A DNA stretch of 64,000 nucleotides, taken from positions 299,920-363,919 of the forward strand of contig NZ_FNHI01000003.1 in assembly GCF_900103455.1 (NCBI RefSeq), in the 5' to 3' direction. Below are positions 37,013 through 45,517 of the stretch, in pieces. This DNA is from Streptomyces wuyuanensis. GTDB taxonomy: Bacteria; Actinomycetota; Actinomycetes; Streptomycetales; Streptomycetaceae. Numbering within the stretch: the first letter of the stretch is position 1; every line of letters starts with the position of its first letter. A model generated the notes under the pieces. It had not been told where the DNA came from and searched no databases. It was given only the letters and a program-made list of their open reading frames with translations. The position numbers and the translations under genes are program-made.

Positions 37013-37510
37013 CTTAACTCATGCCCCCGGGTGGGCGCATCACCCGTCGGGGTCTTCTGCCGTCGCCTCCACCACACCCGTCCGCGCCGGTCCTGCGCGC
37101 CGTGCCGATCCCTCCGTACGGCGGCCACACCCTCCGGGCCGGCCCCGCCACCACGCTCCGCACCGGGCACCCCGTGGTCCGCATCCGCCCCAGCGGGGAA
37201 CGGACCCTCCCACCGGGCAACTGCGTCCGGCGCGTCATCGGGCCCACCGGCAGGGACTCGGGGCGCTGCTCGTTCCGTCCCGTCCCACACGGCAGGCCCG
37301 GAGAACGGCGAACAGCGTGCGTCGGCAGGGGCGGACGGGCGGCGGGCCGGGCCGGCCGCGCCACCCAGCGCCACGGCGTCGACGACTCCGACGGCCACGA
37401 GCGCAGCTGCGCCGCGTGACCGTCGCGGCGCGACGGGCCGGTCGGCGTGGACGGCGAGCACTCCCACGACTGCTCGCACCCCATGCCGGACCGGGCGCCG
37501 TCCACCCCGC
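37013..37510. other. Intergenic stretch of 498 bp without a supported gene
   Basis: Several frames are open on both strands, but they give Arg/Pro/Gly-rich products with no recognisable motif, and none has both a convincing ribosome site and protein-like composition. It holds the promoter side of the DUF2470 gene at the left and the 3' end of the 933-aa gene at the right. No clear hairpin terminator was identified. Confidence 0.6.
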
Positions 37511-40312
37511 TCAGGGCCGCGCCAGCAGCGCGCCGAGCGCCGTCGCCGTGCCGGGATGGGCATGGACGAGGGCCGCGCCCCGCGGGCCCGGTTCCGCCGC
37601 CTCCCACCCGCCGTCGCAGCCCAGCAGCCGCGCCATGGCGTCGCAGGTCGCCGGGTGGGAGGCGAGCAGTGGGACGCCGCGGCCGGCGCTCCCTCGCCAG
37701 CCGGAGCGCACCGCGCCCGGATCCGGCTGTACGCGCCACGGCGGCACCCATGAGTCGAGAGCCTCGAGCCGCGCGGGGAAGATCCGGCCGGCCTCACGGA
37801 TCAGCAGGGGGGCCAGTTCCGCCCCGCCGGCCCGGAGCGTACCGATCAGGGTCGGCAGCCACGGCAGCAGTACCGGGTCCGGCAGCCGGGCGAAGGCGTT
37901 CGAGACCGCCTCCACGACGAAGTCGGCCAGGGCGGGGACCGGTTCCAGGGCGTGCAGGAAACCGCTGAGGTAGCGGGGGTAGGCCGGGACCACCATGGAG
38001 TTGCCGAGCAGGGCGTCGCACCGGGCCCGCAGCTCCGCCCGGGACAGGCCGCCGAGCTGGGTCTGCGCTGCCCAGAGCAGCGCGGTCTTCGCCGACTCCT
38101 CGGGGTGCGACTGGGCGACCGCCAGCTCCAGCTGCGTACGGTCGCAGCCCAGCGACAGCGCCAGGCCCTCCATGCTGAACAGGAACCCGAGCATCGCGGC
38201 GACCTGGCGGACGGTCGCGTCCTCGTCGGTGAACGCGGTCGGCAGCAGGGTGCAGTAGTGCGCGTACCCCGTCTTGACGAAGGACTCGATCCACGGCGGC
38301 AGCACCGGTTCGCTGGTCCGGTAGTACGCCAGCAGCCGGCGCACCCGGCGCAGCACCTCGGGGGCGCCGTCGACGCTGCGCTCGGTGGCCAGCACATCCA
38401 GGGCCCGGGTGCCCAGTTCGTCTGCGAGGCGCCGGCCGCGCAGATGGAGCGTCGCGTCCTCGACCGCCTCGAGGACGACGGCCGTCGTCGCCTGCGGGCC
38501 GTACGCCGTGCGCCGGAGGCGCTGCTCCAGCACCTGCTCGACGCTGACGCCCTCGTACCCGAGCTCGATGAGCGCACGCTGGTGGGTGCCCAACGCGAGA
38601 TCCCAGGACTCCTGGATGGGGCGCTCGCCGAGCCGCCGCTCCCCCATGATCGGGCGTGCGGCGCCGTGCGGCATCAGGTACCGCAGCATCCACAGCAGAT
38701 CGGAGCACTTCTCCAGCTCCGGTCGGGAGGTGATGTCCAGCAAAGCCCGCCGCACACCGCGCTGCTGGAGCTTCAGCCCCAGCGGCGCGAGGCGGTCGTG
38801 CACATCGCGGGCCAGGGGCGGCAGCGCGTCGTAGCCGACCTGGCCGACCCGGTCGCCGCCCATCATGATCTCCACGAGGCGGCGCACATCGCGCCGGCCC
38901 GGTACGGCGTCCTTCTCGATGCAGGTGACGGCCGCGTCCTGGAAGTCGTACGGGGTGGGCTTCGCCCGGTCCCGCATCCCCGCCAGCAGGATCGACGTCT
39001 CGAACACGGCGATGGCGTCGGCCGTGGAGGCGAGATAGCCGTTGCGGCGGGCCGCCCGCACGATCTCGACCGACCAGCCGAGCAGTTCGGCCTCGTCGAG
39101 GCGGTCCAGGACGGGCGGCCGCTGAAGGAAGCCGGTGAGCCTGTCGGAGGCCGGCACCGCCGGGTCGGCGGCTGCCGGGCCGCTCTTCGCCGTTCTCGCC
39201 TTCTTCTTCGCGCCCGCCTGTCCCGCCAGCCGGAACGGCTCGACGCGGGTGCGCCTGACGTTCTTCGCCCACACCGTCGCGGCGATGGACACGGAGCCGG
39301 CGGCCAGACCGAACTGCGCCTCGATCGCGGCGTGGCTGGACGGGATCAGGCCGTGCTGCCACGTGGTCGCGGTTCGCGGTGCGATCTCGAAGGTGTCGGC
39401 ACCGTCCACGCCGAACTCGGCAACGCGGCTGGCCGCGTGGAACGCGCCACAGACGTACAGGCAGTCCGCGGGGTCGGTGCCGGAGGCGGCGAGGTGCTCC
39501 CGCATGCGGGTCCACATGTAGCGCTCGCGGTCCTCGTCCACGCGCACCCGCCCGGGATCCCCCGGTGCGAGGCGGCGGAACAGGCTGCCGATCAGCAGCA
39601 TGACCTGACGGTAGGTGTCGTGGTCGCTGTCCCCGAGCGGCAGCTCCACGTACTGGTGCCACCACTCCGACCAGTGCCGGACCCGGCCATGGCGCAGCAG
39701 ATGCTCCTCGAGCTCGGCGAAGCGCGGCCGCAGGTCCCCGATCTCGACACCGACCGCTTCGCCGTGCAGTGCGGCCTCATCCTCGGCAGCCGGTGTGTCG
39801 GGGCCGGACGGTTCGGCGGGCTCCGCACCGCGCGCGTCCCACTGGTACACGTGGTCGGAGGAGCGGTCGACGAGGACGAGCTCGACGCCCGGGGTGTCGA
39901 GTGCGTAGGCGATGGCCTGGTACTCGGCCGAGGCCTCGGTGATGGGCGCGACCACCGACAGCGGCGACCACTCCGCCGGGAAGCCCTCGACCTCGGTGGC
40001 GAACGCCTGCACCGCGACCGGGAGTCTGCAGTTCCGCAGTTCGGTCAGCAGCGGGGCCATGTCCTCGCACAGTTCGAGGTACACCACCTTCGGCTGCTTC
40101 TCCCGAAGCCGCCGTGCCATCGCGAGCGCCGAGGCGGGCGAGTGGTGGCAGACCGGGAAGATCTCCAGGGGCTCCCGTACCGCTCGGTCCACGTCGTCGA
40201 CGATGCCCAGCAGGATGCCCTCGAGCGCGCCGGGTCCGTCGGCGAAGGCCGCTGCGGCGTCCTGCAGTTGTGCCCGCAGCGCGGCGAACGTGCCTTCCTG
40301 GGCGGCGCTCAT
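37511..40312 (-). CDS. DUF5682-like large protein of a MoxR/vWA operon, TIKI/TraB-like N-terminus
   Basis: A 933-residue soluble protein, last gene of the operon. The first ~300 residues carry spaced motifs resembling the TIKI/TraB/ChaN/EreA fold: PVCHHSPASALAMARRL (53-69), VVYLELCEDM (76-85), DRERYMWTRMREHL (261-274) and LYVCGAFHAASR (285-296). Those folds include metal-dependent hydrolases. The remaining ~600 residues are mostly helical, repeat-like and unassigned, with a Lys/Ala-rich linker near 370-385. Its start overlaps the MoxR stop by four bases (ATGA), so synthesis is coupled to the ATPase. A role as the effector or client of the MoxR/vWA pair is inferred from linkage only. Confidence 0.8.
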   Translation of the reverse strand: MSAAQEGTFAALRAQLQDAAAAFADGPGALEGILLGIVDDVDRAVREPLEIFPVCHHSPASALAMARRLREKQPKVVYLELCEDMAPLLTELRNCRLPVAVQAFATEVEGFPAEWSPLSVVAPITEASAEYQAIAYALDTPGVELVLVDRSSDHVYQWDARGAEPAEPSGPDTPAAEDEAALHGEAVGVEIGDLRPRFAELEEHLLRHGRVRHWSEWWHQYVELPLGDSDHDTYRQVMLLIGSLFRRLAPGDPGRVRVDEDRERYMWTRMREHLAASGTDPADCLYVCGAFHAASRVAEFGVDGADTFEIAPRTATTWQHGLIPSSHAAIEAQFGLAAGSVSIAATVWAKNVRRTRVEPFRLAGQAGAKKKARTAKSGPAAADPAVPASDRLTGFLQRPPVLDRLDEAELLGWSVEIVRAARRNGYLASTADAIAVFETSILLAGMRDRAKPTPYDFQDAAVTCIEKDAVPGRRDVRRLVEIMMGGDRVGQVGYDALPPLARDVHDRLAPLGLKLQQRGVRRALLDITSRPELEKCSDLLWMLRYLMPHGAARPIMGERRLGERPIQESWDLALGTHQRALIELGYEGVSVEQVLEQRLRRTAYGPQATTAVVLEAVEDATLHLRGRRLADELGTRALDVLATERSVDGAPEVLRRVRRLLAYYRTSEPVLPPWIESFVKTGYAHYCTLLPTAFTDEDATVRQVAAMLGFLFSMEGLALSLGCDRTQLELAVAQSHPEESAKTALLWAAQTQLGGLSRAELRARCDALLGNSMVVPAYPRYLSGFLHALEPVPALADFVVEAVSNAFARLPDPVLLPWLPTLIGTLRAGGAELAPLLIREAGRIFPARLEALDSWVPPWRVQPDPGAVRSGWRGSAGRGVPLLASHPATCDAMARLLGCDGGWEAAEPGPRGAALVHAHPGTATALGALLARP

Positions 40313-41421
40313 GACAGGGTGGCGATCGCGTCGCGGCCGCCCTCCAGGAACTCCGGCCAGACGCCGCCCTCTTCCTTGCTGCGCGGCTCGACGACGCCGT
40401 GCAGGTACTTGTTGAGGATGGCCAGGTCCTCCGGCTCGCGCCGCGCCAGCGACCCGACGAGCGAGGAGGCGAGGGTGTGGGCGGTCAGCGCCCGCTCACC
40501 GAAGAAGTTGCCGTGCAGGATCGCGTCCTCCAGTACGCCGATCTGCTCGGCGGTCGACAGCGCGGACTCCAGCTTCTCGTCGTCGCTGCCGGCCGAGGCC
40601 GCCGAGGCGCGCAGGTCGGCGAAGCTCTGCAGCAGGACGTCCAGCAGCGTCGGCGGCACGTCGAGCTCGATCCGGTGGCGGCGCAGCAGTTCCTCGGTGC
40701 GGAAGCGGACGATCTCCGCCTCGCTCTTCTTGTTCGTCACCACCGGGATCCGCACGAAGTTGAATCGCCGCTTGAGCGCCGAGGACAGGTCGTTGACGCC
40801 CCGGTCACGGCTGTTGGCGGTGGCGATGATCGAGAATCCGGGCTTGGCGAAGACGATGTTGTCGCTGTCCAGCTCGGGGACCGAGATGTACTTCTCGGAC
40901 AGGATGGAGATCAGGGCGTCCTGGACGTCGCTGGTGGAGCGGGTGAGCTCCTCGAAGCGGCCGATCGCGCCGCTCTCCATCGCGGTCATGATCGGCGAGG
41001 GGATCATCGACTCGCGGGACTGGCCCTTGGCGATCACCATGGACACGTTCCACGAGTACTTGATGTGGTCCTCGGTGGTTCCGGCCGTACCCTGCACCAC
41101 CAGGGTGGAGTTGCGGCAGATCGCGGCGGACAGCAGCTCCGCGAGCCAGCTCTTGCCGGTGCCGGGGTCCCCTATGAGCAGCAGGCCGCGATCGGAGGCC
41201 AGGGTGACGATGGCGCGTTCGACGAAGCTGCGGTCGCCGAACCACTTCTGGGAGATCTCCCGGTCGAGACCGTCGGCGCGCTCGGAGCCCAGGACGAACA
41301 GCCGGACCATCTTCGGGGAGAGCCGCCAGGAGAAGGGCTTGGGGTTGTCGTCCACCGACTCCAGCCAGTCCAGCTCCTCGGCGTACTTGATCTCGGCAGG
41401 GGCGCGCAACAGGTCGGACAT
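40309..41421 (-). CDS. MoxR-type AAA+ ATPase
   Basis: A 370-residue AAA+ ATPase. Walker A is GDPGTGKSW (84-92) and sensor 1 is IIATANSRDRG (N203). Arginine finger candidates lie in SSALKRRFNFVRIP (R218/R219), with the pre-sensor helix-2 insert typical of MoxR proteins. The Walker B position reads GAIGRFEELTR (151-161), with Glu-Glu instead of the usual Asp-Glu. MoxR ATPases act as chaperones that remodel or load cofactors into targets through vWA-domain partners; a vWA gene lies immediately upstream. The 148-bp gap from that gene is the only sizeable one in the operon and could hold an internal promoter. Confidence 0.92.
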   Translation of the reverse strand: MSDLLRAPAEIKYAEELDWLESVDDNPKPFSWRLSPKMVRLFVLGSERADGLDREISQKWFGDRSFVERAIVTLASDRGLLLIGDPGTGKSWLAELLSAAICRNSTLVVQGTAGTTEDHIKYSWNVSMVIAKGQSRESMIPSPIMTAMESGAIGRFEELTRSTSDVQDALISILSEKYISVPELDSDNIVFAKPGFSIIATANSRDRGVNDLSSALKRRFNFVRIPVVTNKKSEAEIVRFRTEELLRRHRIELDVPPTLLDVLLQSFADLRASAASAGSDDEKLESALSTAEQIGVLEDAILHGNFFGERALTAHTLASSLVGSLARREPEDLAILNKYLHGVVEPRSKEEGGVWPEFLEGGRDAIATLS

Positions 41422-41569
41422 GTCAGGGCCTTTCTGAAAACGGTCGTTGGATGAGGGCGTCGACGGGGAAGTGTGGGCCGCGCCGGCTGGGCGTGTGCGG
41501 GCGGTCCGACGACGCGGCGAGGTGCCGCGGCTGAGAACGTGCGCCCGGCGGGGTTCCCGGGGAGAGCCC

Positions 41570-43252
41570 TCAGGTGAGAAACGTCTTGAGCTCGTGGACG
41601 AGCTTGCGTATGTGACCGGAGATCACCGGCGTGCCGAGGTCCTTGAAGCGCTCCCGGAACCACGGGTTGACGCTGCCGCGGCCCGAGCTGGTAACGGAAC
41701 CGACGGGGATGAACTTGGCGCCGGAGCGGTGGACGGCGGCCATGGACTCGAAGAGTTGCTCGGTCCGCCATTCGTAGAAGTCGGAGATCCACACCACCAC
41801 GGTGTTGCGCGGTTCGGCGATCTTCGGCTGGGCCAGGGCCATGGCGACCGTGCCGTCGGTACCTCCGCCGAGGTTGGTGCGCAGCAGGGTCTCGAAGGGG
41901 TCGTGCACCCAGGGCGTGAGGTCGAGTGCCTGGGTGTCGTAGGCGATCAGGTGGACGTCGACCTTCGGCAGCCCGGCGAAGATCGAGGCGAGGATGGTGC
42001 AGTTGACCATCGAGTCGACCATGGAGCCGGACTGGTCCACGACCACGACGAGCCGCTGCGGCGTCGTCTTGCGGACGGTGTGCCGGTAGTAGAGGCGGTC
42101 GACGTACAGCCGCTCCTCCTCCGGGCTCCAGTTGGTGAGGTTCTTCCAGATCGTGCGGTCGAGGTCCAGGTTGCGGAAGACGCGCTTCGGCGGCACGGAG
42201 CGGTCCAGGGCACCGACCGTGGCCTTTGCCACCTGGGTCCGCAGCACCTCGGCGACCTCGTCGACGAAGCGGCGGATCAGGGCCTTGGCATTGGCCAGCG
42301 CGACACCGGACAGATTGTTCTTGTCGCGCAGGAGCTGCTCGATCAGCGACATGCTCGGGGTGAGCTGTGAGGCGAGCTGCGGGTCGGCCAGGACTTCACG
42401 CAGACGCATCCGTCCCACGAGGTCGGCCTCGATGGCGGCGAGTTCCGGGCCGATCGCGGGAATCAGTGTGCCGAGGTCCGGTGTCGCGCCGTGGACGGAG
42501 CCGCTGCCCCGGCCGGTCGCGACACCGCCGGCGCGACCGCCGCGCAGCTCGCCGGGTCGGCAGCCGAGCGCGCGTTCCAGCCAGCCCGCGTCGGCCTGCC
42601 AGCGCGAGAGCTGTCCGGCGGTGACCGTGCCGGATCCGGACGAGAACACGTTGAGCAGCACCTTCGACACCAGTGCGGCGCGCCGGACTTCGGCGGCCCG
42701 GTCACGGCCGGCGGTTCCGCCCTCTTCGGCGGTGTCCGCCTCGGGGCCGGAACCGGACCCTGCTGCGGCCCCGGTCTCCCGCGCGGCCCCCGGCGCGGGT
42801 GAGGCGTCCGGCCCGGGCACGGTCTCGGGGGCGGACGCGGGTGAGGACCCGGAGCCGGCGCCGCGATCCGTCAGTGCGCCGGTCCCCGTACCGGATCGGT
42901 CAACGGGCCCGGCTCCCGAAGGGGGCTGGGACCCGGTCCCCGTGCCGGACCGTTCGCCGCCCCCGCTTCCGGGCCCGGCGGCGGGCCGGGGCACCATCAG
43001 ACCTTCGAACTCGGCGGCCAGCTCGGAGTGGCGCTGCACGACGGAGTCCACGGACACCTGCGGATCCAGCAGCGCGGGCGGCAGCCCGATGGCCTCGACG
43101 ACGGCGAGGCCGGCCGATTCCAGCGACGGCTGCTCCTCGTGGTCGAACAGCCGGGCGAGGAGTCGCCAGTACAGGACCTGGCGGCGGTTGTCGTGGGAGT
43201 CGGCCTCCGCGTGGCGGTCCGTCTGCTCCCGTTCGGTCGTCTGCTCGCTCAT
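41570..43252 (-). CDS. vWA (MIDAS) domain protein, MoxR partner
   Basis: A 560-residue protein. An N-terminal helical part (RRQVLYWRLLARLFDHEEQP) is followed by a Gly/Ser/Pro-rich linker at about 90-175, a helical middle, and a C-terminal von Willebrand A domain. The MIDAS is complete: VVVVDQSGSMVDS, the threonine in LGGGTDGTVAMAL and the aspartate in VVWISDFYEW. Such proteins bind metal and partner proteins and pair with MoxR ATPases. The start MSEQTTEREQTDRHA overlaps the stop of the upstream 464-aa gene by four bases. The frame extends far upstream, but that part is the shadow of the neighbouring gene. Confidence 0.9.
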   Translation of the reverse strand: MSEQTTEREQTDRHAEADSHDNRRQVLYWRLLARLFDHEEQPSLESAGLAVVEAIGLPPALLDPQVSVDSVVQRHSELAAEFEGLMVPRPAAGPGSGGGERSGTGTGSQPPSGAGPVDRSGTGTGALTDRGAGSGSSPASAPETVPGPDASPAPGAARETGAAAGSGSGPEADTAEEGGTAGRDRAAEVRRAALVSKVLLNVFSSGSGTVTAGQLSRWQADAGWLERALGCRPGELRGGRAGGVATGRGSGSVHGATPDLGTLIPAIGPELAAIEADLVGRMRLREVLADPQLASQLTPSMSLIEQLLRDKNNLSGVALANAKALIRRFVDEVAEVLRTQVAKATVGALDRSVPPKRVFRNLDLDRTIWKNLTNWSPEEERLYVDRLYYRHTVRKTTPQRLVVVVDQSGSMVDSMVNCTILASIFAGLPKVDVHLIAYDTQALDLTPWVHDPFETLLRTNLGGGTDGTVAMALAQPKIAEPRNTVVVWISDFYEWRTEQLFESMAAVHRSGAKFIPVGSVTSSGRGSVNPWFRERFKDLGTPVISGHIRKLVHELKTFLT

Positions 43253-44643
43253 TTCCGCAGCAGCCTCCCCGCCCGCTCCCGGAGCACCATCACGGCGTCG
43301 GTGGCGGCCTTCTCGGCCTTGACGCCGGCCTTGTCGCCCGTGCCGCCGGCCCATCCCCCGCCGTGCACCGCCACAGCCTTCTTCCGCACCGTCGTCTCGA
43401 CGGCGAGCGGCTGGACGGTGAACGTGCCGGCGTCCCACCGGAGCAGTCCTATGCAGGCGCCGGACGCCTCGACGGCCTCCGGCGTCAGGGGCCCCGCGGT
43501 CGGAACGCGGTCGGCGTCGACGGCCACAGGACGTCCTGCGACATCGAACAGGAGCACGCCGCTCTCCTTGCGTACGGTGTAGCCCTCCAGGAACACCGGC
43601 TCGGCGATGCGCGCCGGGTGTCGGTCCAGCGGTGCGACCGTCGGAGCCGTGGCCGCGGCCAGGGCGACTCGGGCCGTGGCGAACGCGTCGGCGGGCGCAC
43701 CCGGCCGGGCCTGCTCGTCGTTCCAGATCAGGTCGCCCTCGGCGGTGACCGGCATGCCGGACAACTCCATCGAGCGGCCCTCGCTCACGGCGGCCAGCAG
43801 CGCCATGTGCGGCCGGAGCAGCTGCCAGACGCCGGCCTCCACGACCGTGTCCGGCTTCGGCACCGAGACAGCGGCGCGCACCAGCCGCGGCGTGGTGCCG
43901 TCCGCAGGCTCGAACACCGCGTGGACCTGGGCCTGCGCGGCCGTCGCGTGCTCGTGCACGTCGACGCCGAGCGGCAGCAGCCGGCCGGTGGCCGTGCCGG
44001 GCGCGGACGCCTCGGTGGCGCCGGGCAGCGTCAGGAGCATCGCCCGCGACCAGAGGTCGGCCCAGCGGCGCACCGGCATCCGTTCCAGCGACGCGCCCGG
44101 GCAGGAGGCGGCGAGCTCGGCGGCGAAGCCGTCCAGGAGGGTCGCCTGCCGGCGCAGTGCCGGGTCGGGGAGCATCGCCGAGACCACCTGGGCCGCCCCG
44201 GAGACCAGTTCGTGGTCGATGCCCTGCCATCCGGCGCGCGCCAGGTCACAGAGCCAGGAGCGGGCGGCGGCCGACAGGTTCGCCGTCTGCCGCTCCGCGG
44301 GCACGGGTGCCGGCGCGGTCTCCTCCGGGCGCGAACGGCCCGCCGCCTCGTCGACCCTGGTCATGAGCGCGTCGTGGACGGAGCCGAGCAGCGCCGCACG
44401 GGCCGCGGCGAGTGCGACGAAGTGCCCCTCGCCGGCGGCCCCGGCCGCTGCCTTCTCCGCCGCCTCGGCGGCCCTGGCGGCCAGCGGCGTGCCGGCCACG
44501 GCGTCGGCGAGTTCGGACAGGCCCGCGGCCTGTGCGGGCCGGGGACGGAGCAGACCACCGACGAGCGCGCCGTCGAAGGCGTCGACGGCGGCCAGGGCCT
44601 CGTCGAGTCCGTCGACCGGGTCGGTGAGCAGAGCGGTGCGCAT
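43249..44643 (-). CDS. Uncharacterised 464-residue protein of the MoxR/vWA operon
   Basis: I recognise no family. The protein starts MRTALLTDPVDGLDEALAAV and is Ala-rich and helical for about 190 residues. It then becomes more beta-like, with FLEGYTVRKESGVLLFDVAG and ACIGLLRWDAGTFTVQPLAV near the C-terminus and a Lys-rich tail. No signal peptide, membrane helix or catalytic motif is evident. I considered DUF5691, which occurs in related loci, but the N-terminus does not resemble what I remember of it. The start overlaps the preceding zinc-motif gene by one base (TGATG), and its stop overlaps the vWA start, so all three are probably made in fixed ratio. Confidence 0.8.
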   Translation of the reverse strand: MRTALLTDPVDGLDEALAAVDAFDGALVGGLLRPRPAQAAGLSELADAVAGTPLAARAAEAAEKAAAGAAGEGHFVALAAARAALLGSVHDALMTRVDEAAGRSRPEETAPAPVPAERQTANLSAAARSWLCDLARAGWQGIDHELVSGAAQVVSAMLPDPALRRQATLLDGFAAELAASCPGASLERMPVRRWADLWSRAMLLTLPGATEASAPGTATGRLLPLGVDVHEHATAAQAQVHAVFEPADGTTPRLVRAAVSVPKPDTVVEAGVWQLLRPHMALLAAVSEGRSMELSGMPVTAEGDLIWNDEQARPGAPADAFATARVALAAATAPTVAPLDRHPARIAEPVFLEGYTVRKESGVLLFDVAGRPVAVDADRVPTAGPLTPEAVEASGACIGLLRWDAGTFTVQPLAVETTVRKKAVAVHGGGWAGGTGDKAGVKAEKAATDAVMVLRERAGRLLRK

Positions 44644-45146
44644 CACGCCACCGCCCTGGCCTGCGGGAACCACTGCATCTCGGGCAACGGCGCGGTGGTC
44701 GGGTCGAGTTCGAGGTAGGCCAGCTGGCGCAGGAACCGGCTGAACACGGGAGCGGCCGTCTTCGTCGCCGCCGGTGCGGGGCGGGCGCCGGTCATGGCGT
44801 TGGTGACGGAGGCCGCCGTCGGCTCCTCGCCCCCCGTCTCGACGCGCAGATAGCGCGCGACGCGCTCGGCGCCGTACTGCAGGACGGCCTCGCCGACCAA
44901 GGACCGGATGTGGTTGCAGAACGCCCCGCGGGCACCGCCGCAGGGCCGGTTGTTGTTGGTGCTGCAGGCGAACGCGTACGCGCCCGCCTCGACCGACGAC
45001 ACATAGACCCGCTCGATGTCCGAGCCGCTGGACACCACGCCCTGCAGGCGTCCGTCGGCCAGCTCGACGAACGGGACCTTGGCGAGCTTTCGCGCTCGCG
45101 CGGGCGCCACCACGCGGGCCGCGCTCCGCTTCTCCCAGTCGGACAA
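44643..45146 (-). CDS. Small SWIM-like zinc-motif protein
   Basis: A 167-residue protein heading the MoxR/vWA operon. It contains a cysteine/histidine cluster ACSTNNNRPCGGARGAFCNH, i.e. C-x7-C-x7-C-x-H, resembling but not identical to a SWIM zinc finger (CxCxnCxH). The region before it (FVELADGRLQGVVSSGSDIE) is also SWIM-like. The start is taken as TTG at 45146 because AAAGGAG lies eight bases upstream and the first residues (LSDWEKRSAARVV) are protein-like; a GTG at 45170 would place the ribosome site inside the gene. SWIM domains bind nucleic acids or proteins; its role here is unknown. Confidence 0.78.
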   Translation of the reverse strand: MSDWEKRSAARVVAPARARKLAKVPFVELADGRLQGVVSSGSDIERVYVSSVEAGAYAFACSTNNNRPCGGARGAFCNHIRSLVGEAVLQYGAERVARYLRVETGGEEPTAASVTNAMTGARPAPAATKTAAPVFSRFLRQLAYLELDPTTAPLPEMQWFPQARAVA

Positions 45147-45517
45147 CGCACCATCTCCTTTGCACAGCACGGGAAGTCCTGCCGGAAGGCGGCCCGGCGG
45201 GACACGACCGAACTTAGCGGCGCACACTGACAACGCCGATCTTGAGCCGAGGGCGCGGATCGCCGGGCCGCCGCCCGCGCGGCGGCGTTCCCCGAAGGCC
45301 GAACGGCGCGGGGAGGAGCGGCCGGACCGGGGAGGGCCGTGCACTCGGTGCGCCCGGCCGGGCACCCTGGGTGACGCGCTCCGGACCGCGGACACCGCTC
45401 GCGGTGCAGAGCGGGCCCAGGCTCTCTAGCCTCGAAGCAGTAGAAGACGCGCAGCACCGTACAACTCGGATAGAGCGCTCCGGTACGCCCGCCCGTCCGA
45501 ACCCGGAGGTGGCCCCC
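45147..45517. other. Divergent intergenic region, 371 bp
   Basis: It separates the MoxR/vWA operon (minus) from the aldehyde dehydrogenase operon (plus) and must contain both promoters. No convincing gene, operator palindrome or sigma-factor consensus was found. Confidence 0.5.

Noticed and set aside
37021..37419. A 132-residue frame starting right after the DUF2470 iron box
   Set aside because: No ribosome site, no motif, Arg/Pro-rich composition; the iron box is better explained by the DUF2470 gene.
43249..44643. Assignment of the 464-residue operon protein as DUF5691
   Set aside because: Related MoxR/vWA loci often carry DUF5691, but the N-terminal sequence does not resemble that family as I remember it.
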